This document shows positions 53,994 to 62,371 of a stretch of DNA of 64,000 nucleotides, piece after piece. Made by a program: the position numbers and the translations under genes. Below the pieces are notes generated by a model, which did no database searches, was not told the origin of the DNA, and saw only the letters and a list, made by a program, of their open reading frames with translations. The DNA is taken from contig NZ_PTJD01000001.1 of the NCBI RefSeq assembly GCF_002934625.1, forward strand, positions 372,001 to 436,000. The letters run 5' to 3'. The stretch is from Kineococcus xinjiangensis. GTDB taxonomy: Bacteria > Actinomycetota > Actinomycetes > Actinomycetales > Kineococcaceae. Every line of letters begins with the position of its first letter. The first letter of the stretch is position 1.

Positions 53994-55007
53994 GTGAGCG
54001 ACGGCGCAGCGCAGCGGATCCCCGGGCCCCCCTCCCCGTGGCCCACCAGGCCCCTCGGCGCCACCGGGCTGGAGGTCTCGACGTTCGGGTTCGGGGCGGG
54101 TCCCCTCGGCGGCCTCTTCGACGAGGTCGGCGAGGAGGAGGCGCAGGCGGCCCTGGAGGCGGCCTGGGCCGCGGGAGTGCGGTTCTTCGACGTCGCACCC
54201 CACTACGGCGCCGGACTCGCCGAGCGGCGCCTCGGCGCCTTCCTCGCCGGGAAGCCCCGCGAGGAGTTCGTCGTGGCGACCAAGGTGGGGCGCCTCCTCG
54301 TCGACGACGCGGACCTCGACACGGCCGCGGAGCAGGAGGGTTTCCGCGGCGGCCTGGCCAAGCGCCGCGTGCGCGACTACTCCGCGGACGGCGTGCGGCG
54401 CAGCCTCTCCGACAGCCTGGAACGACTCGGCCTGGACCGGGTCGACGTCGTCTTCGTCCACGACCCGCACGACTACGAGCGGGAGGCCACCACCACGGCC
54501 CTGCCGGAACTGGCGCGGTTGCGGGACGAGGGCGTGGTCACCGCCATCGGCGCGGGCGTCGACGACCTGGGCATGCAGGCCCGATTCGTGCGCACCGGCC
54601 TCGTCGACGTGCTCCTCGTCCCCGGTCGCTGGACCCTCCTCGACCGCAGCGCCGGCGCCGAACTGCTGCCGCTGTGCCTCGAGCGCGGCGTCTCCGTCGT
54701 CGTCGGCGGCGCCCTGAACTCCGGGATCCTCGCCGATCCCTCCCCCGGCGCCCGCTTCGACTACGCCCCGGCTCCCGAGCAGGTGCTCGCTCTCGCCCGG
54801 CGGCAGCAGGACGTCTGCGGGCGCCACGGCTGCTCGCTGCTGCAGGCGGCGCTGCAGTTCCCGCTGCGCCACCCCGCCGTGGTCGGCGTGCTGGTGGGCC
54901 TGCGCAGCCCGGCGGAGGCGCGCGCCGCCGCGGCCGACCTCGCCTCCCCGGTCCCCGTGCGGTGCTGGGAGGAACTGGAGCTCCTGGCGCTGCCCGTGCG
55001 GCCGTGA
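53994..55007 (+). CDS. Aldo/keto reductase (aldose/fucose dehydrogenase-like)
   Basis: A 337-residue NAD(P)-dependent oxidoreductase with a TIM-barrel AKR fold. The catalytic tetrad is visible: Asp and Tyr in FFDVAPHYGAGLAERRLG, Lys in FVVATKVGRLL, and His in DVVFVHDPHDYE. The motif set resembles D-threo-aldose/L-fucose 1-dehydrogenases, which oxidise sugars such as fucose or arabinose. The GTG start lies seven bases after TAGGGT without an RBS. It is divergent from the c-di-GMP protein whose sensor may bind sugars; a functional link is only a guess. Confidence 0.87.
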   Translation: MSDGAAQRIPGPPSPWPTRPLGATGLEVSTFGFGAGPLGGLFDEVGEEEAQAALEAAWAAGVRFFDVAPHYGAGLAERRLGAFLAGKPREEFVVATKVGRLLVDDADLDTAAEQEGFRGGLAKRRVRDYSADGVRRSLSDSLERLGLDRVDVVFVHDPHDYEREATTTALPELARLRDEGVVTAIGAGVDDLGMQARFVRTGLVDVLLVPGRWTLLDRSAGAELLPLCLERGVSVVVGGALNSGILADPSPGARFDYAPAPEQVLALARRQQDVCGRHGCSLLQAALQFPLRHPAVVGVLVGLRSPAEARAAAADLASPVPVRCWEELELLALPVRP

Positions 55008-55201
55008 ACGACGAGGGCCCCCGGGTGCCAGCGGGCGGGCCACCACCTGGGCAGATCGCCGAGTTCCGGAACTTCGCGGCGTCGAAGTGGTGACCGATCC
55101 CTCGGTGGACTGACATGCTGTGCCCGCTCGTCGGCGACGGGCGCTCGCACCGCACGTCCCTGCGCAACGAGGCGCCGGGGCACACCAGGAGGAATGGTTA
55201 C

Positions 55202-56365
55202 ATGCAGAAGACCATGCGCTGGTCCGCCGCAGTCGGCGCCGGATTCACGCTCGCGCTCGGACTCGTCTCCCCGGTGGCCGCCGGCGCCGCCGCCCCGGCC
55301 GCCCCCACGAGCGCGACCGCCGCCGCGGCCCGCGTGCAGCTGCCCGCGGACTGGCAGGCCCGCCGCGCCGCCGCCGCCGAGCGCCTCGGGGTCGAGGAGT
55401 CCCCGGCCGCGCAGGTCGTGCGCGACGCCATCGATCCCGGCGACTACGCCTGCGGGCCCACCGAGTTCCGCAACTACATCCGCAGCGTGCTCCAGGGCCT
55501 CAGCCCCGAGGAGATGCAGTTCCTGGACGAGAGCGGCGCCCTGGACTTCCCGACCTACGACGCCTTCGTCTTCGGCACCGGCGCCGACCCGCGCTACGGC
55601 CTCGACGCCGAGTACCGCCAGCAGCTCGTGCGGACCTTCCGCGACGGTCAGCGGTTCTGGGACGTGAAGTCCGGCGACATCCAGCTCCTCGGCCTCAACG
55701 GCAGCGTCCTGCGCGACGAGGCCCGCCTGACCCGCCTGCTCGTCGTCGTCTACGGCCTGGAGGAGGCCGACGCCGCCGCCTACGCCGCGGCCGTCGTCGC
55801 GGCCGTCGCGCAGATCCCCGCCCTGCAGGGGGGCGACAACCCGATCTTCTCGCTCAACGCGTTCGCGTTCAGCGGCGAGGGCGACCCCGACCCGCTGTTC
55901 TCCTCCATCCCCGACAAGATCGTCATGGGTGACGGGCTCAACGACGCGTTCGAGCACATGGGCATCGCCGACGTCGGCCCGCGCGCCGTGCTCGCCCACG
56001 AGTTCGGGCACCACGTGCAGTTCGAGAACGACCTGTTCGACTCGCCGCTGACCGGCGCCGAGGCGACCCGGCGCACCGAGCTGATGGCGGACGCCCTCGC
56101 CACCTACCAGCTCACCCACAAGCGCGGCCTCGCCCTCAACGCCAAGCGCGTCCTGCAGGCCGAGCGCTCGTTCTACGAGGTGGGCGACTGCTCCTTCGCC
56201 AGCGACGGCCACCACGGCACGCCGAACCAGCGGATGCGCGCGTCGGAGTGGGGCGCAGGCCTCGCCGCCTCCGCGCGCAAGCAGGGCCACATCCTGCCGT
56301 CGATGACGGTGGCGCAGCGGTTCGACGCGGTGCTGCCGCAGCTCGTCGCACCCGACGCTCCCTGA
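55202..56365 (+). CDS. Secreted zinc metalloprotease-like protein (HEFGHH)
   Basis: A 387-residue exported protein. The signal peptide runs to about residue 30 (AVGAGFTLALGLVSPVAAGAA). The zinc motif HExxH is AVLAHEFGHHVQFEND at residues 266-271, and RRTELMADALATYQL downstream offers a Glu as third ligand, an arrangement like the YpfJ-type neutral zinc peptidases (HExGHHVQ...ELxAD). The overall sequence before the motif is not recognised. Start ATG, RBS AGGAGG. A nested hairpin follows directly. Catalysis is inferred from the motif only. Confidence 0.75.
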   Translation: MQKTMRWSAAVGAGFTLALGLVSPVAAGAAAPAAPTSATAAAARVQLPADWQARRAAAAERLGVEESPAAQVVRDAIDPGDYACGPTEFRNYIRSVLQGLSPEEMQFLDESGALDFPTYDAFVFGTGADPRYGLDAEYRQQLVRTFRDGQRFWDVKSGDIQLLGLNGSVLRDEARLTRLLVVVYGLEEADAAAYAAAVVAAVAQIPALQGGDNPIFSLNAFAFSGEGDPDPLFSSIPDKIVMGDGLNDAFEHMGIADVGPRAVLAHEFGHHVQFENDLFDSPLTGAEATRRTELMADALATYQLTHKRGLALNAKRVLQAERSFYEVGDCSFASDGHHGTPNQRMRASEWGAGLAASARKQGHILPSMTVAQRFDAVLPQLVAPDAP

Positions 56366-56366
56366 C

Positions 56367-56436
56367 GCACCCGGGAACGACAGGAGGGGCGGGACCGTCC
56401 GACGACGGTCCCGCCCCTCCGTGCGTTCCCGGGTGC
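56367..56436. terminator. Nested bidirectional terminator
   Basis: An outer perfect 13-bp stem (56367-56379 with 56424-56436) encloses an inner perfect 17-bp stem (56383-56399 with 56404-56420) with a 4-base loop; a 3-base mismatch separates them. It lies between the convergent stops of the metalloprotease and helicase genes. Confidence 0.85.
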
Positions 56437-56456
56437 TCAGCCCCGGGGGGGCTCGG

Positions 56457-58022
56457 TCAGCCCCGCCCGGCGGGACGGCCGGAGCCGCGGCCACCGCGAC
56501 GGCGCGAGCCGCCACCGGAGCGCGCCTGCTGGCCCGCGGCACCACCGCGCTGCTGGACGGCCGCCGTGCGCGGCTTCGCGGAGCGCTGCGGCTGCGGCGG
56601 CGCGGTCGGGATCGGCGCGTCAGCCGGGTCGACGTGCGGTGCCCGCGGGCCGGTGAGGTCACCCAGGAGCGCGTGCCCCGCGGACACTCCCGACCACTGC
56701 GGGGCGATGCCCGCCTGACGCGCCAGGGTCCGCACGTCGCCGCGCTGGTCCGGCGTCGCCACCGTCACCACCGTCCCCTCCGCGCCGGCGCGCGCCGTGC
56801 GGCCGGAGCGGTGCAGGTACGCCTTGTGCTCGGTCGGCGGGTCCACGTGCACGACGAGGTTGATGTCGTCGACGTGGATGCCGCGCGCGGCGATGTCGGT
56901 GGCGACGAGCACCCGCACCGAGCCGTCGGAGAAGGCCGTGAGGTTGCGCTCGCGGGCGTTCTGGCTGAGGTTGCCGTGCAGGTCGACGGCCGGCACGCCG
57001 GCGGAGGTGAGCTGCTTGGCGAGCTTCTTCGCCGAGTGCTTCGTGCGGGTGAAGAGGATGGTGCGCCCCAGGCCGGAGGCCAGCTCCCGCACCACGCCGG
57101 CCTTGGCGTCGGCGGCGACCTCCAGCACGTGGTGCTCCATCGTGGCCACCGGCGCGACCGCCGGGTCCACCGAGTGCGTCACGGGCTGGCGCAGGTAGCG
57201 CTTGACCAGGACGTCGATGCCGTTGTCGAGGGTCGCGGAGAACAGCAGCCGCTGGGTGCCCGCGGGGGTGGCGTCCAGCAGGCGCTTCACGCCGGGCAGG
57301 AAGCCGAGGTCGGCCATGTGGTCGGCCTCGTCGAGGACGGTGACCTCGACGCGGTCGAGGCGGCAGTGCCCCTGGCGGATCAGGTCCTCCAGCCGGCCCG
57401 GGCAGGCGATGAGGACGTCCACCCCGGAGGCCAGCGCCTGCACCTGGGGGTTCTGGCCGACGCCGCCGAAGACGGTCGTCACCCGCAGCCCCACCGCCGA
57501 GGCCAGCGGCGTCACGGTGGCGGCGACCTGGTTGGCGAGCTCCCGTGTGGGCAGCAGGACCAGCGCGCGGGGGCGGCCCGCCTCGCGGCGGGTGCGCGAG
57601 GCCGCCAGGGCGGCCACCAGCGGGAGGGCGAAGGCGATGGTCTTGCCGCTGCCGGTGCGGCCGCGGCCGAGGACGTCGCGCCCGGCGAGGGAGTCCGGCA
57701 GGGTCGCGGTCTGGATCGGGAAGGGCTCGGTCACCCCGCGCTCGGCGAGCACGGCGACGAGGGCGGCGGGCACGCCGAGGGCGGCGAAGCCGGCCTGCCC
57801 GGCCGGGGCGGGCGCCGGGCGCTGCACGGGGACGGCGGCGGCGGCCGGCGCGGCGGCCGGCGCGTGGGCGACGGCGGCCTGGACGCGCGCGGTCTGGACC
57901 GGCGCAGCCTCGGCAGGCGCGCTGCCGGCCGGCTGCGGGGCCGCTGCACCGGCCGGCCGGGAGGCGCGGCGACGGCGACGGGGAGCCGGGGAGGTGGACG
58001 GACGGGTCTCGGGCGTGCTCAA
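56457..58022 (-). CDS. DEAD-box RNA helicase (RhlE-like)
   Basis: A 521-residue ATP-dependent RNA helicase. After about 75 Ala/Pro-rich residues the core begins FAALGVPAALVAVLAERGVTEPFPIQTATLPDSLAGRDVLGRGRTGSGKT (Q motif and I), then PTRELANQ (Ia), VLDEADHM (II), FSATLD (III), VATDIAARGIHVDD (V) and HRSGRTARAG (VI). The C-terminal tail is Arg/Gly/Ser-rich and should bind RNA. The start is TTG with GAGAGG seven bases upstream; no in-frame ATG or GTG fits better. Such genes often respond to cold, but no signal for that is visible. Confidence 0.93.
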   Translation of the reverse strand: MSTPETRPSTSPAPRRRRRASRPAGAAAPQPAGSAPAEAAPVQTARVQAAVAHAPAAAPAAAAVPVQRPAPAPAGQAGFAALGVPAALVAVLAERGVTEPFPIQTATLPDSLAGRDVLGRGRTGSGKTIAFALPLVAALAASRTRREAGRPRALVLLPTRELANQVAATVTPLASAVGLRVTTVFGGVGQNPQVQALASGVDVLIACPGRLEDLIRQGHCRLDRVEVTVLDEADHMADLGFLPGVKRLLDATPAGTQRLLFSATLDNGIDVLVKRYLRQPVTHSVDPAVAPVATMEHHVLEVAADAKAGVVRELASGLGRTILFTRTKHSAKKLAKQLTSAGVPAVDLHGNLSQNARERNLTAFSDGSVRVLVATDIAARGIHVDDINLVVHVDPPTEHKAYLHRSGRTARAGAEGTVVTVATPDQRGDVRTLARQAGIAPQWSGVSAGHALLGDLTGPRAPHVDPADAPIPTAPPQPQRSAKPRTAAVQQRGGAAGQQARSGGGSRRRGGRGSGRPAGRG

Positions 58023-58271
58023 GGGCGAGCCTCTCAGAGAGGAGTCAGCAGGGTGGCCGTCGAACGATCGACCCCGCTCGCTGTGGAGGGACTCGCTGGA
58101 GGTGTACCGGCGCTCATGGCGCATCGCACTCGACCGCGGGCCGCGCAACCGTGCGCGCCCGCCGGGGACAGTCTGCCCCATCTCCTGATCGGCAGCGCAC
58201 CGACCGTGCTGAGCCCCCGCGGCACGGCACCTGCCAGGACACCGGGCGGCGACGGCGCACCACCCGTCAGT

Positions 58272-58290
58272 GTTGGTCAGGCTAACCTCA
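58272..58290 (+). promoter_or_regulatory. IdeR/DtxR iron box
   Basis: GTTGGTCAGGCTAACCTCA matches the 19-base DtxR/IdeR consensus at 15 positions, including the full AGGCTAACCT core. It ends four bases before the GTG of the first permease gene, and its TAACCT lies six bases before that codon, where a -10 would be. Iron-loaded IdeR bound here would block transcription. The rest of the divergent 272-base gap to the helicase gene shows no other clear element. Confidence 0.8.
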
Positions 58291-58294
58291 CCGG

Positions 58295-59371
58295 GTGGCG
58301 ACCATCACCAGCCTCCGCGGCGGCCGGCCACCCGCGGACGCGCCCCCTCCCGAGGACGCCCCCGCGCGGGTGCGCTCGGCCGGAGCGCGCAGCGCCGGGC
58401 TCCTCGTGGCCGTGGCGCTGCTCGCCGTCGCCGCCGGGCTCAGCCTCGCCGTGGGCGCCCGGCAGGTGCCGCTGGGCACCGTCCTCGCCGCGCTGGCCGG
58501 CACCGACACCTCCGCCGACGCCGTCGTCGTCCTGGAGCTGCGCCTGCCGCGCACGGTGCTCGGCATCCTCGTCGGCGCCGCCCTCGGCCTCGCCGGCGCC
58601 CTCATGCAGGCCCTCACCCGCAACCCCCTGGCCGACCCCGGCCTGCTCGGGGTCAACGCCGGAGCCGCCGCCGCCATGGCCACCACCGTCGGGCTGCTGG
58701 GGCTGGCGAGCGCCGCCGCCGTCGGCTGGTCCGCGCTGGCCGGGGCCGCGCTCGCCTCCGTCGTGGTCTACGCGCTCGGCGCCACCGGCCGCGGCGGGGC
58801 CACCCCCGTGCGGCTCGCCCTCGCGGGTGTCGCGATCACCGCGGCCCTCAACGCCTGGACCAGCTCCCTGATCCTGCTGGACCGCGAGACCTTCGACCGG
58901 TACCGGTTCTGGCAGGTCGGCTCCCTCGCCGGGCACGGCTGGGACGAGCTCACCGGCCTGCTGCCGTTCTTCGTCGTCGGCACCGTCCTGGCCCTCAGCC
59001 AGGGCCGTGCGCTCAACGCACTCGCCCTGGGCGACGACTCCAGCCGCGCCCTGGGGGCCGCCACCGGCCGCACGCGGGTGCTGACGGCCGTCGCGGTGAC
59101 CCTGCTCTGCGGGGCCGCGACCGCCGCCGCCGGCCCGCTCTGGTTCATCGGGCTGGCGGTGCCGCACGCCGTGCGCGCCGTGACCGGACCCGACCAGCGC
59201 TGGGTGCTGCCGTACTGCGTGCTGCTGGCGCCGGTCCTGCTCCTCCTCAGCGACGTGCTCGGCCGCGTCGTCGTCCGCCCCGGGGAGCTGCCGGTGTCCA
59301 TCGTCACCGCGGTCCTGGGGGCGCCGGTGTTCATCGCGCTCGTGCGCCGCCGCCGGCTGGCACGCCTGTGA
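58295..59371 (+). CDS. Iron-siderophore ABC permease (FecCD family), first
   Basis: A 358-residue FecCD/BtuC-type permease with about ten helices. Landmarks are LRLPRTVLGILVGAALGLAGALMQALTRNPLADPGLLGVNAGAA, RFWQVGSLAGHGWDEL, GLAVPHAVRAVTGPDQRWVLP, and a C-terminal GELPVSIVTAVLGAPVFIALVRR. It pairs with the following permease to import ferric siderophores. The GTG start follows the iron box, so expression should rise under iron starvation. No substrate-binding lipoprotein is encoded beside it. Confidence 0.93.
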   Translation: MATITSLRGGRPPADAPPPEDAPARVRSAGARSAGLLVAVALLAVAAGLSLAVGARQVPLGTVLAALAGTDTSADAVVVLELRLPRTVLGILVGAALGLAGALMQALTRNPLADPGLLGVNAGAAAAMATTVGLLGLASAAAVGWSALAGAALASVVVYALGATGRGGATPVRLALAGVAITAALNAWTSSLILLDRETFDRYRFWQVGSLAGHGWDELTGLLPFFVVGTVLALSQGRALNALALGDDSSRALGAATGRTRVLTAVAVTLLCGAATAAAGPLWFIGLAVPHAVRAVTGPDQRWVLPYCVLLAPVLLLLSDVLGRVVVRPGELPVSIVTAVLGAPVFIALVRRRRLARL

Positions 59372-60417
59372 GCGCCCCCACCGCCACCCGGCCCCGCCCG
59401 GCCCCGCCCGCCCGCCGCCGCGCCGCCCGGCGCACCCGCAGCACGCTCGTCTGCCTGGCCCTGACCGCCGTCATCCTCGGCGCCGCGGTGCTGGCGCTGA
59501 CCACCGGCGAGTTCCCCCTGCCGCCGGCCGACGTCGTCGCGACCCTCCTCGGCCGCGGCGACGGCGGCGCGGAGTTCATCGTCCTCGGCCTGCGGCTGCC
59601 CCGCCTGGTCACCGCGATCGCCGTCGGCGCCGCCCTCGCCGTGGCGGGCGGGCTCTTCCAGCAGCTCACCCGCAACCCGCTCGGCAGCCCCGACGTGGTG
59701 GGCTTCAACGAGGGCGCCGCCCTCGGTGCGCTGGTGGTGCTGCTGCTCCTGGGCTGGTCCGGCCCGACCGTGGTGCTCGGCGCCCTCGCCGGCGGCCTCG
59801 GCACCGCCGTGCTGGTGTGGCTGCTGGCCCTGCGCGGCGGCGCCTCCGGGTACCGGCTGGTCCTCGTCGGCATCGGGCTCGCCGCGATGCTGCAGGCGGG
59901 CATCCACTACCTCCTCACCAGGGCGAAGATCGAGGACGCCATGGGGGCCCACCTGTGGCTGACGGGCAGCCTCAACGGCCGCGGCTGGGAGCACGTCGCG
60001 CCGCTGGCCGCCGGGATGGTCGTGCTCGTCCCCGCCGCCCTGCTCGTCGGGCGGCACCTGACGCTGCTGGAGATGGGCGACGACCTCGCCGCCGCCCTGG
60101 GCGTGCGCGTCCAGCTCGTCCAGGCGTCGGCGGTGCTGGTCGCCGTGGCCCTCACCGCGGGAGCCACCACCGCCGCCGGGCCGGTGCTGTTCGTCGCCCT
60201 GGCGGCGCCGCAGATCGCCCGGCGCCTCACCCGCACCCCCGGCAGCGGCCTCGTGGCCGCCGCCCTCACCGGCTCCGCGCTGCTGCTCCTCGCCGACGTC
60301 GCCGCCCAGCGCGTGATCGCCCCCGCCCAGCTCCCCGTCGGCGTCATGACGGGGGCGGTGGGCGGCGCCTACCTCGCCTGGCTGCTCGTCGGCCAGTGGC
60401 GCAGGGGGCGCGGATGA
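59368..60417 (+). CDS. Iron-siderophore ABC permease (FecCD family), second
   Basis: A 349-residue permease of the same family as its neighbour. It has LRLPRLVTAIAVGAALAVAGGLFQQLTRNPLGSPDVVGFNEGAALGAL, LTGSLNGRGWEHVAPL, and QLPVGVMTGAVGGAYLAWLLV. The basic N-terminus (residues 1-25) precedes the first helix. GTG overlaps the first permease stop (GTGA), giving coupled, balanced synthesis of the heterodimer. Confidence 0.93.
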   Translation: MSAPTATRPRPAPPARRRAARRTRSTLVCLALTAVILGAAVLALTTGEFPLPPADVVATLLGRGDGGAEFIVLGLRLPRLVTAIAVGAALAVAGGLFQQLTRNPLGSPDVVGFNEGAALGALVVLLLLGWSGPTVVLGALAGGLGTAVLVWLLALRGGASGYRLVLVGIGLAAMLQAGIHYLLTRAKIEDAMGAHLWLTGSLNGRGWEHVAPLAAGMVVLVPAALLVGRHLTLLEMGDDLAAALGVRVQLVQASAVLVAVALTAGATTAAGPVLFVALAAPQIARRLTRTPGSGLVAAALTGSALLLLADVAAQRVIAPAQLPVGVMTGAVGGAYLAWLLVGQWRRGRG

Positions 60418-61331
60418 GCGCCTCCCGACGCCCGGCGGCGTCCCCGACCGGCCCCCCTCCCCCGCCCAGGACGGATCCGCGCATGCCCCGACCCTCCCGC
60501 CCCCTCCGCGCGAGCGAGCCGCTGCCCGGGCCGCGGCTGCGGGCGCAGGACCTGACCCTCGCCTACGAGCAGCGCACCGTCGTCGAGGGCCTGGACCTGG
60601 ACATCCCCGACGGCTCCTTCACGGTGATCGTCGGCCCCAACGCCTGCGGCAAGTCGACGACCCTGCGGGCCCTGGCGCGGATGCTCAGGCCCCGCTCCGG
60701 CGCGGTGCTCCTCGACGGGGAGGTGATCGGCTCCCTGCCGTCGAAGGAGGTCGCCCGCCGCCTCGGGCTGCTCCCCCAGACGGCCACCGCCCCCGACGGC
60801 ATCACCGTGGCCGACCTGGTGGCCCGCGGGCGGTTCCCGCACCAGCGGCTGCTGCGCCAGTGGAGCGCCGACGACGAGCGCGCCGTGGCCGAGGCGATGG
60901 CCGCCACCCGGGTCGAGGCCCTCGCCGAGCGCTGCGTGGACGAGCTCTCCGGCGGGCAGCGGCAGCGGGTGTGGCTGGCGATGGCCCTCGCGCAGGAGAC
61001 GCCCATCCTGCTGCTCGACGAGCCGACCACCTACCTCGACATCGCCCACCAGATCGAGGTCCTCGACCTGTGCGCGCAGCTGCACGAGGAGCAGGGCCGC
61101 ACCCTCGTCGCCGTGCTGCACGACCTCAACCACGCCTGCCGCTACGCCACCCACCTCGTGGCGATGCGCGACGGGCGCGTGGAGGCGCAGGGCGCGCCCG
61201 CCGACGTGGTGGACGCCGAGCTCGTCGAGCGGGTCTTCGGGCTGCCGTGCGTCGTGGTCCCCGACCCCGAGACGGGTGGGCCGCTCGTGGTGCCGACCGC
61301 GCGCCGGCGCAGCGCCGTCGCCGCCGGCTGA
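60414..61331 (+). CDS. Iron-siderophore ABC transporter ATPase (FecE type)
   Basis: A 305-residue ABC ATPase that powers the two permeases. Walker A is VGPNACGKSTTLRAL, the signature is DELSGGQRQRVWLAMALAQ, Walker B LLLDEPTTYLDIAHQ, and the switch His is in LVAVLHDLNHACRYA. PNACGKST (in place of PNGSGKST) is common in the siderophore subgroup. ATG overlaps the second permease stop. The first 40 residues are Pro/Arg-rich; ATG 60483 (after 23 codons) could be the real start. Confidence 0.94.
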   Translation: MSASRRPAASPTGPPPPPRTDPRMPRPSRPLRASEPLPGPRLRAQDLTLAYEQRTVVEGLDLDIPDGSFTVIVGPNACGKSTTLRALARMLRPRSGAVLLDGEVIGSLPSKEVARRLGLLPQTATAPDGITVADLVARGRFPHQRLLRQWSADDERAVAEAMAATRVEALAERCVDELSGGQRQRVWLAMALAQETPILLLDEPTTYLDIAHQIEVLDLCAQLHEEQGRTLVAVLHDLNHACRYATHLVAMRDGRVEAQGAPADVVDAELVERVFGLPCVVVPDPETGGPLVVPTARRRSAVAAG

Positions 61332-61361
61332 GCCGGCGCCCTCCGCCCGGCGCGGCGGCCG

Positions 61362-62285
61362 TCACGGCAGCGGCGGCTCCGGGGCCGGCTGGTCCGGTGC
61401 GCTGCCCGCCGGGTCGGCGGTCGTGGTGCTGGTGGGCCCGGAGTCCGAGCCGGGCGCCGGGGCGGGCGTGCCCGACGTGGCGGAGGGCCCGGGGGTCCCG
61501 GTCGGCGCACCGCCCGAGGACGGGCTGCCGGACGTGCTGGGGGACGTGCTGGGGGACGTGCTCGTCGAGGCGCCGGGCGAGCCGGTGGGCGACGCGGACG
61601 GCTCGACCGCCGGGTCCGTGGCCGGGCCCGTCGGAGCGGGCTCCGCTGGCGCCGGGACGGAGCGCTGCAGGGGAACGCCGAAGACGCCGCGGTCGACGCG
61701 CTGCTCCGTGGAGGTCGCATCCCGCTCCGCGCCGCCGGTGCGGGCCGCCAGGGACTGCCCGGTCGCGAACTCGAACCCCGCGATGACCGCGACGGCCAGC
61801 AGGAACGCGCCCACCGCGGGCACGGCCCCGTACCGGAGCGCACGCGAACCGCGCGGTGCGACGGCGCGCTCCTGCCGCAGGGCCTCCCGCAGGACGGCCT
61901 CCGCCTCGGCGTCCGGCGGCCCGCCGGAACCCCGCCGCGCGCGCCGGGCCGCCTCGACGAGGCGCTGACGGCTGCGGGCGAGGTAGTGGGCGTAGACGGC
62001 GGTGCCGACGGAGGCGGCGAGGCTGCCGATCCCGGCGCCCAGCAGGGTCCCCACCCACCCGAGGGACCTCAGCGTCGACAGCAGCACCGCCGCGGTCACG
62101 GCCGCCAGCGCGCCGCCGACGATCTGCACCCAGTTGAGGGTGAGCGTGGCCGGAGCCGGTTCCGGAGCCGGTCCCGCCGGGGCTCCGACGTCGCCCTGCT
62201 CCCGGGGTGCCGGGACGGGGGGCGCGGCCGCACCGCGTCGCGGATCGCGGGGGGACTGGGTGGGCGGAGGGGTCTGCGCGCTCAT
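61362..62285 (-). CDS. Membrane protein with Pro/Ser/Thr-rich extracellular tail
   Basis: A 307-residue protein of unknown function. A Pro-rich N-terminus (about 45 residues) is followed by two close helices (LNWVQIVGGALAAVTAAVLL and VGTLLGAGIGSLAASVGTAVYAHYL), a cytosolic charged loop (RSRQRLVEAARRARRG), and a third helix (ALRYGAVPAVGAFLLAVAVIAGFEFA). The last 120 residues are almost only Pro, Ser, Thr, Gly and Ala and would lie outside the cell, perhaps spanning the wall. It is convergent with the iron ATPase gene. Could be a cell-wall-associated or glycosylated protein. Confidence 0.72.
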   Translation of the reverse strand: MSAQTPPPTQSPRDPRRGAAAPPVPAPREQGDVGAPAGPAPEPAPATLTLNWVQIVGGALAAVTAAVLLSTLRSLGWVGTLLGAGIGSLAASVGTAVYAHYLARSRQRLVEAARRARRGSGGPPDAEAEAVLREALRQERAVAPRGSRALRYGAVPAVGAFLLAVAVIAGFEFATGQSLAARTGGAERDATSTEQRVDRGVFGVPLQRSVPAPAEPAPTGPATDPAVEPSASPTGSPGASTSTSPSTSPSTSGSPSSGGAPTGTPGPSATSGTPAPAPGSDSGPTSTTTADPAGSAPDQPAPEPPLP

Positions 62286-62371
62286 CTCGGTCCCATCCTC
62301 GCACCGGCCGCACCCGCGCCCGGGCCGCCGCCGGGACCGGCGGGTGCAGCGCTCGTGGAGGTCCTGTGCCG

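Noticed and set aside
58022-58181. Longer N-terminus for the DEAD-box helicase
   Set aside because: The upstream in-frame stretch is Ser/Arg-rich with no homology-like features, while TTG 58022 has an RBS (GAGAGG) at good spacing.
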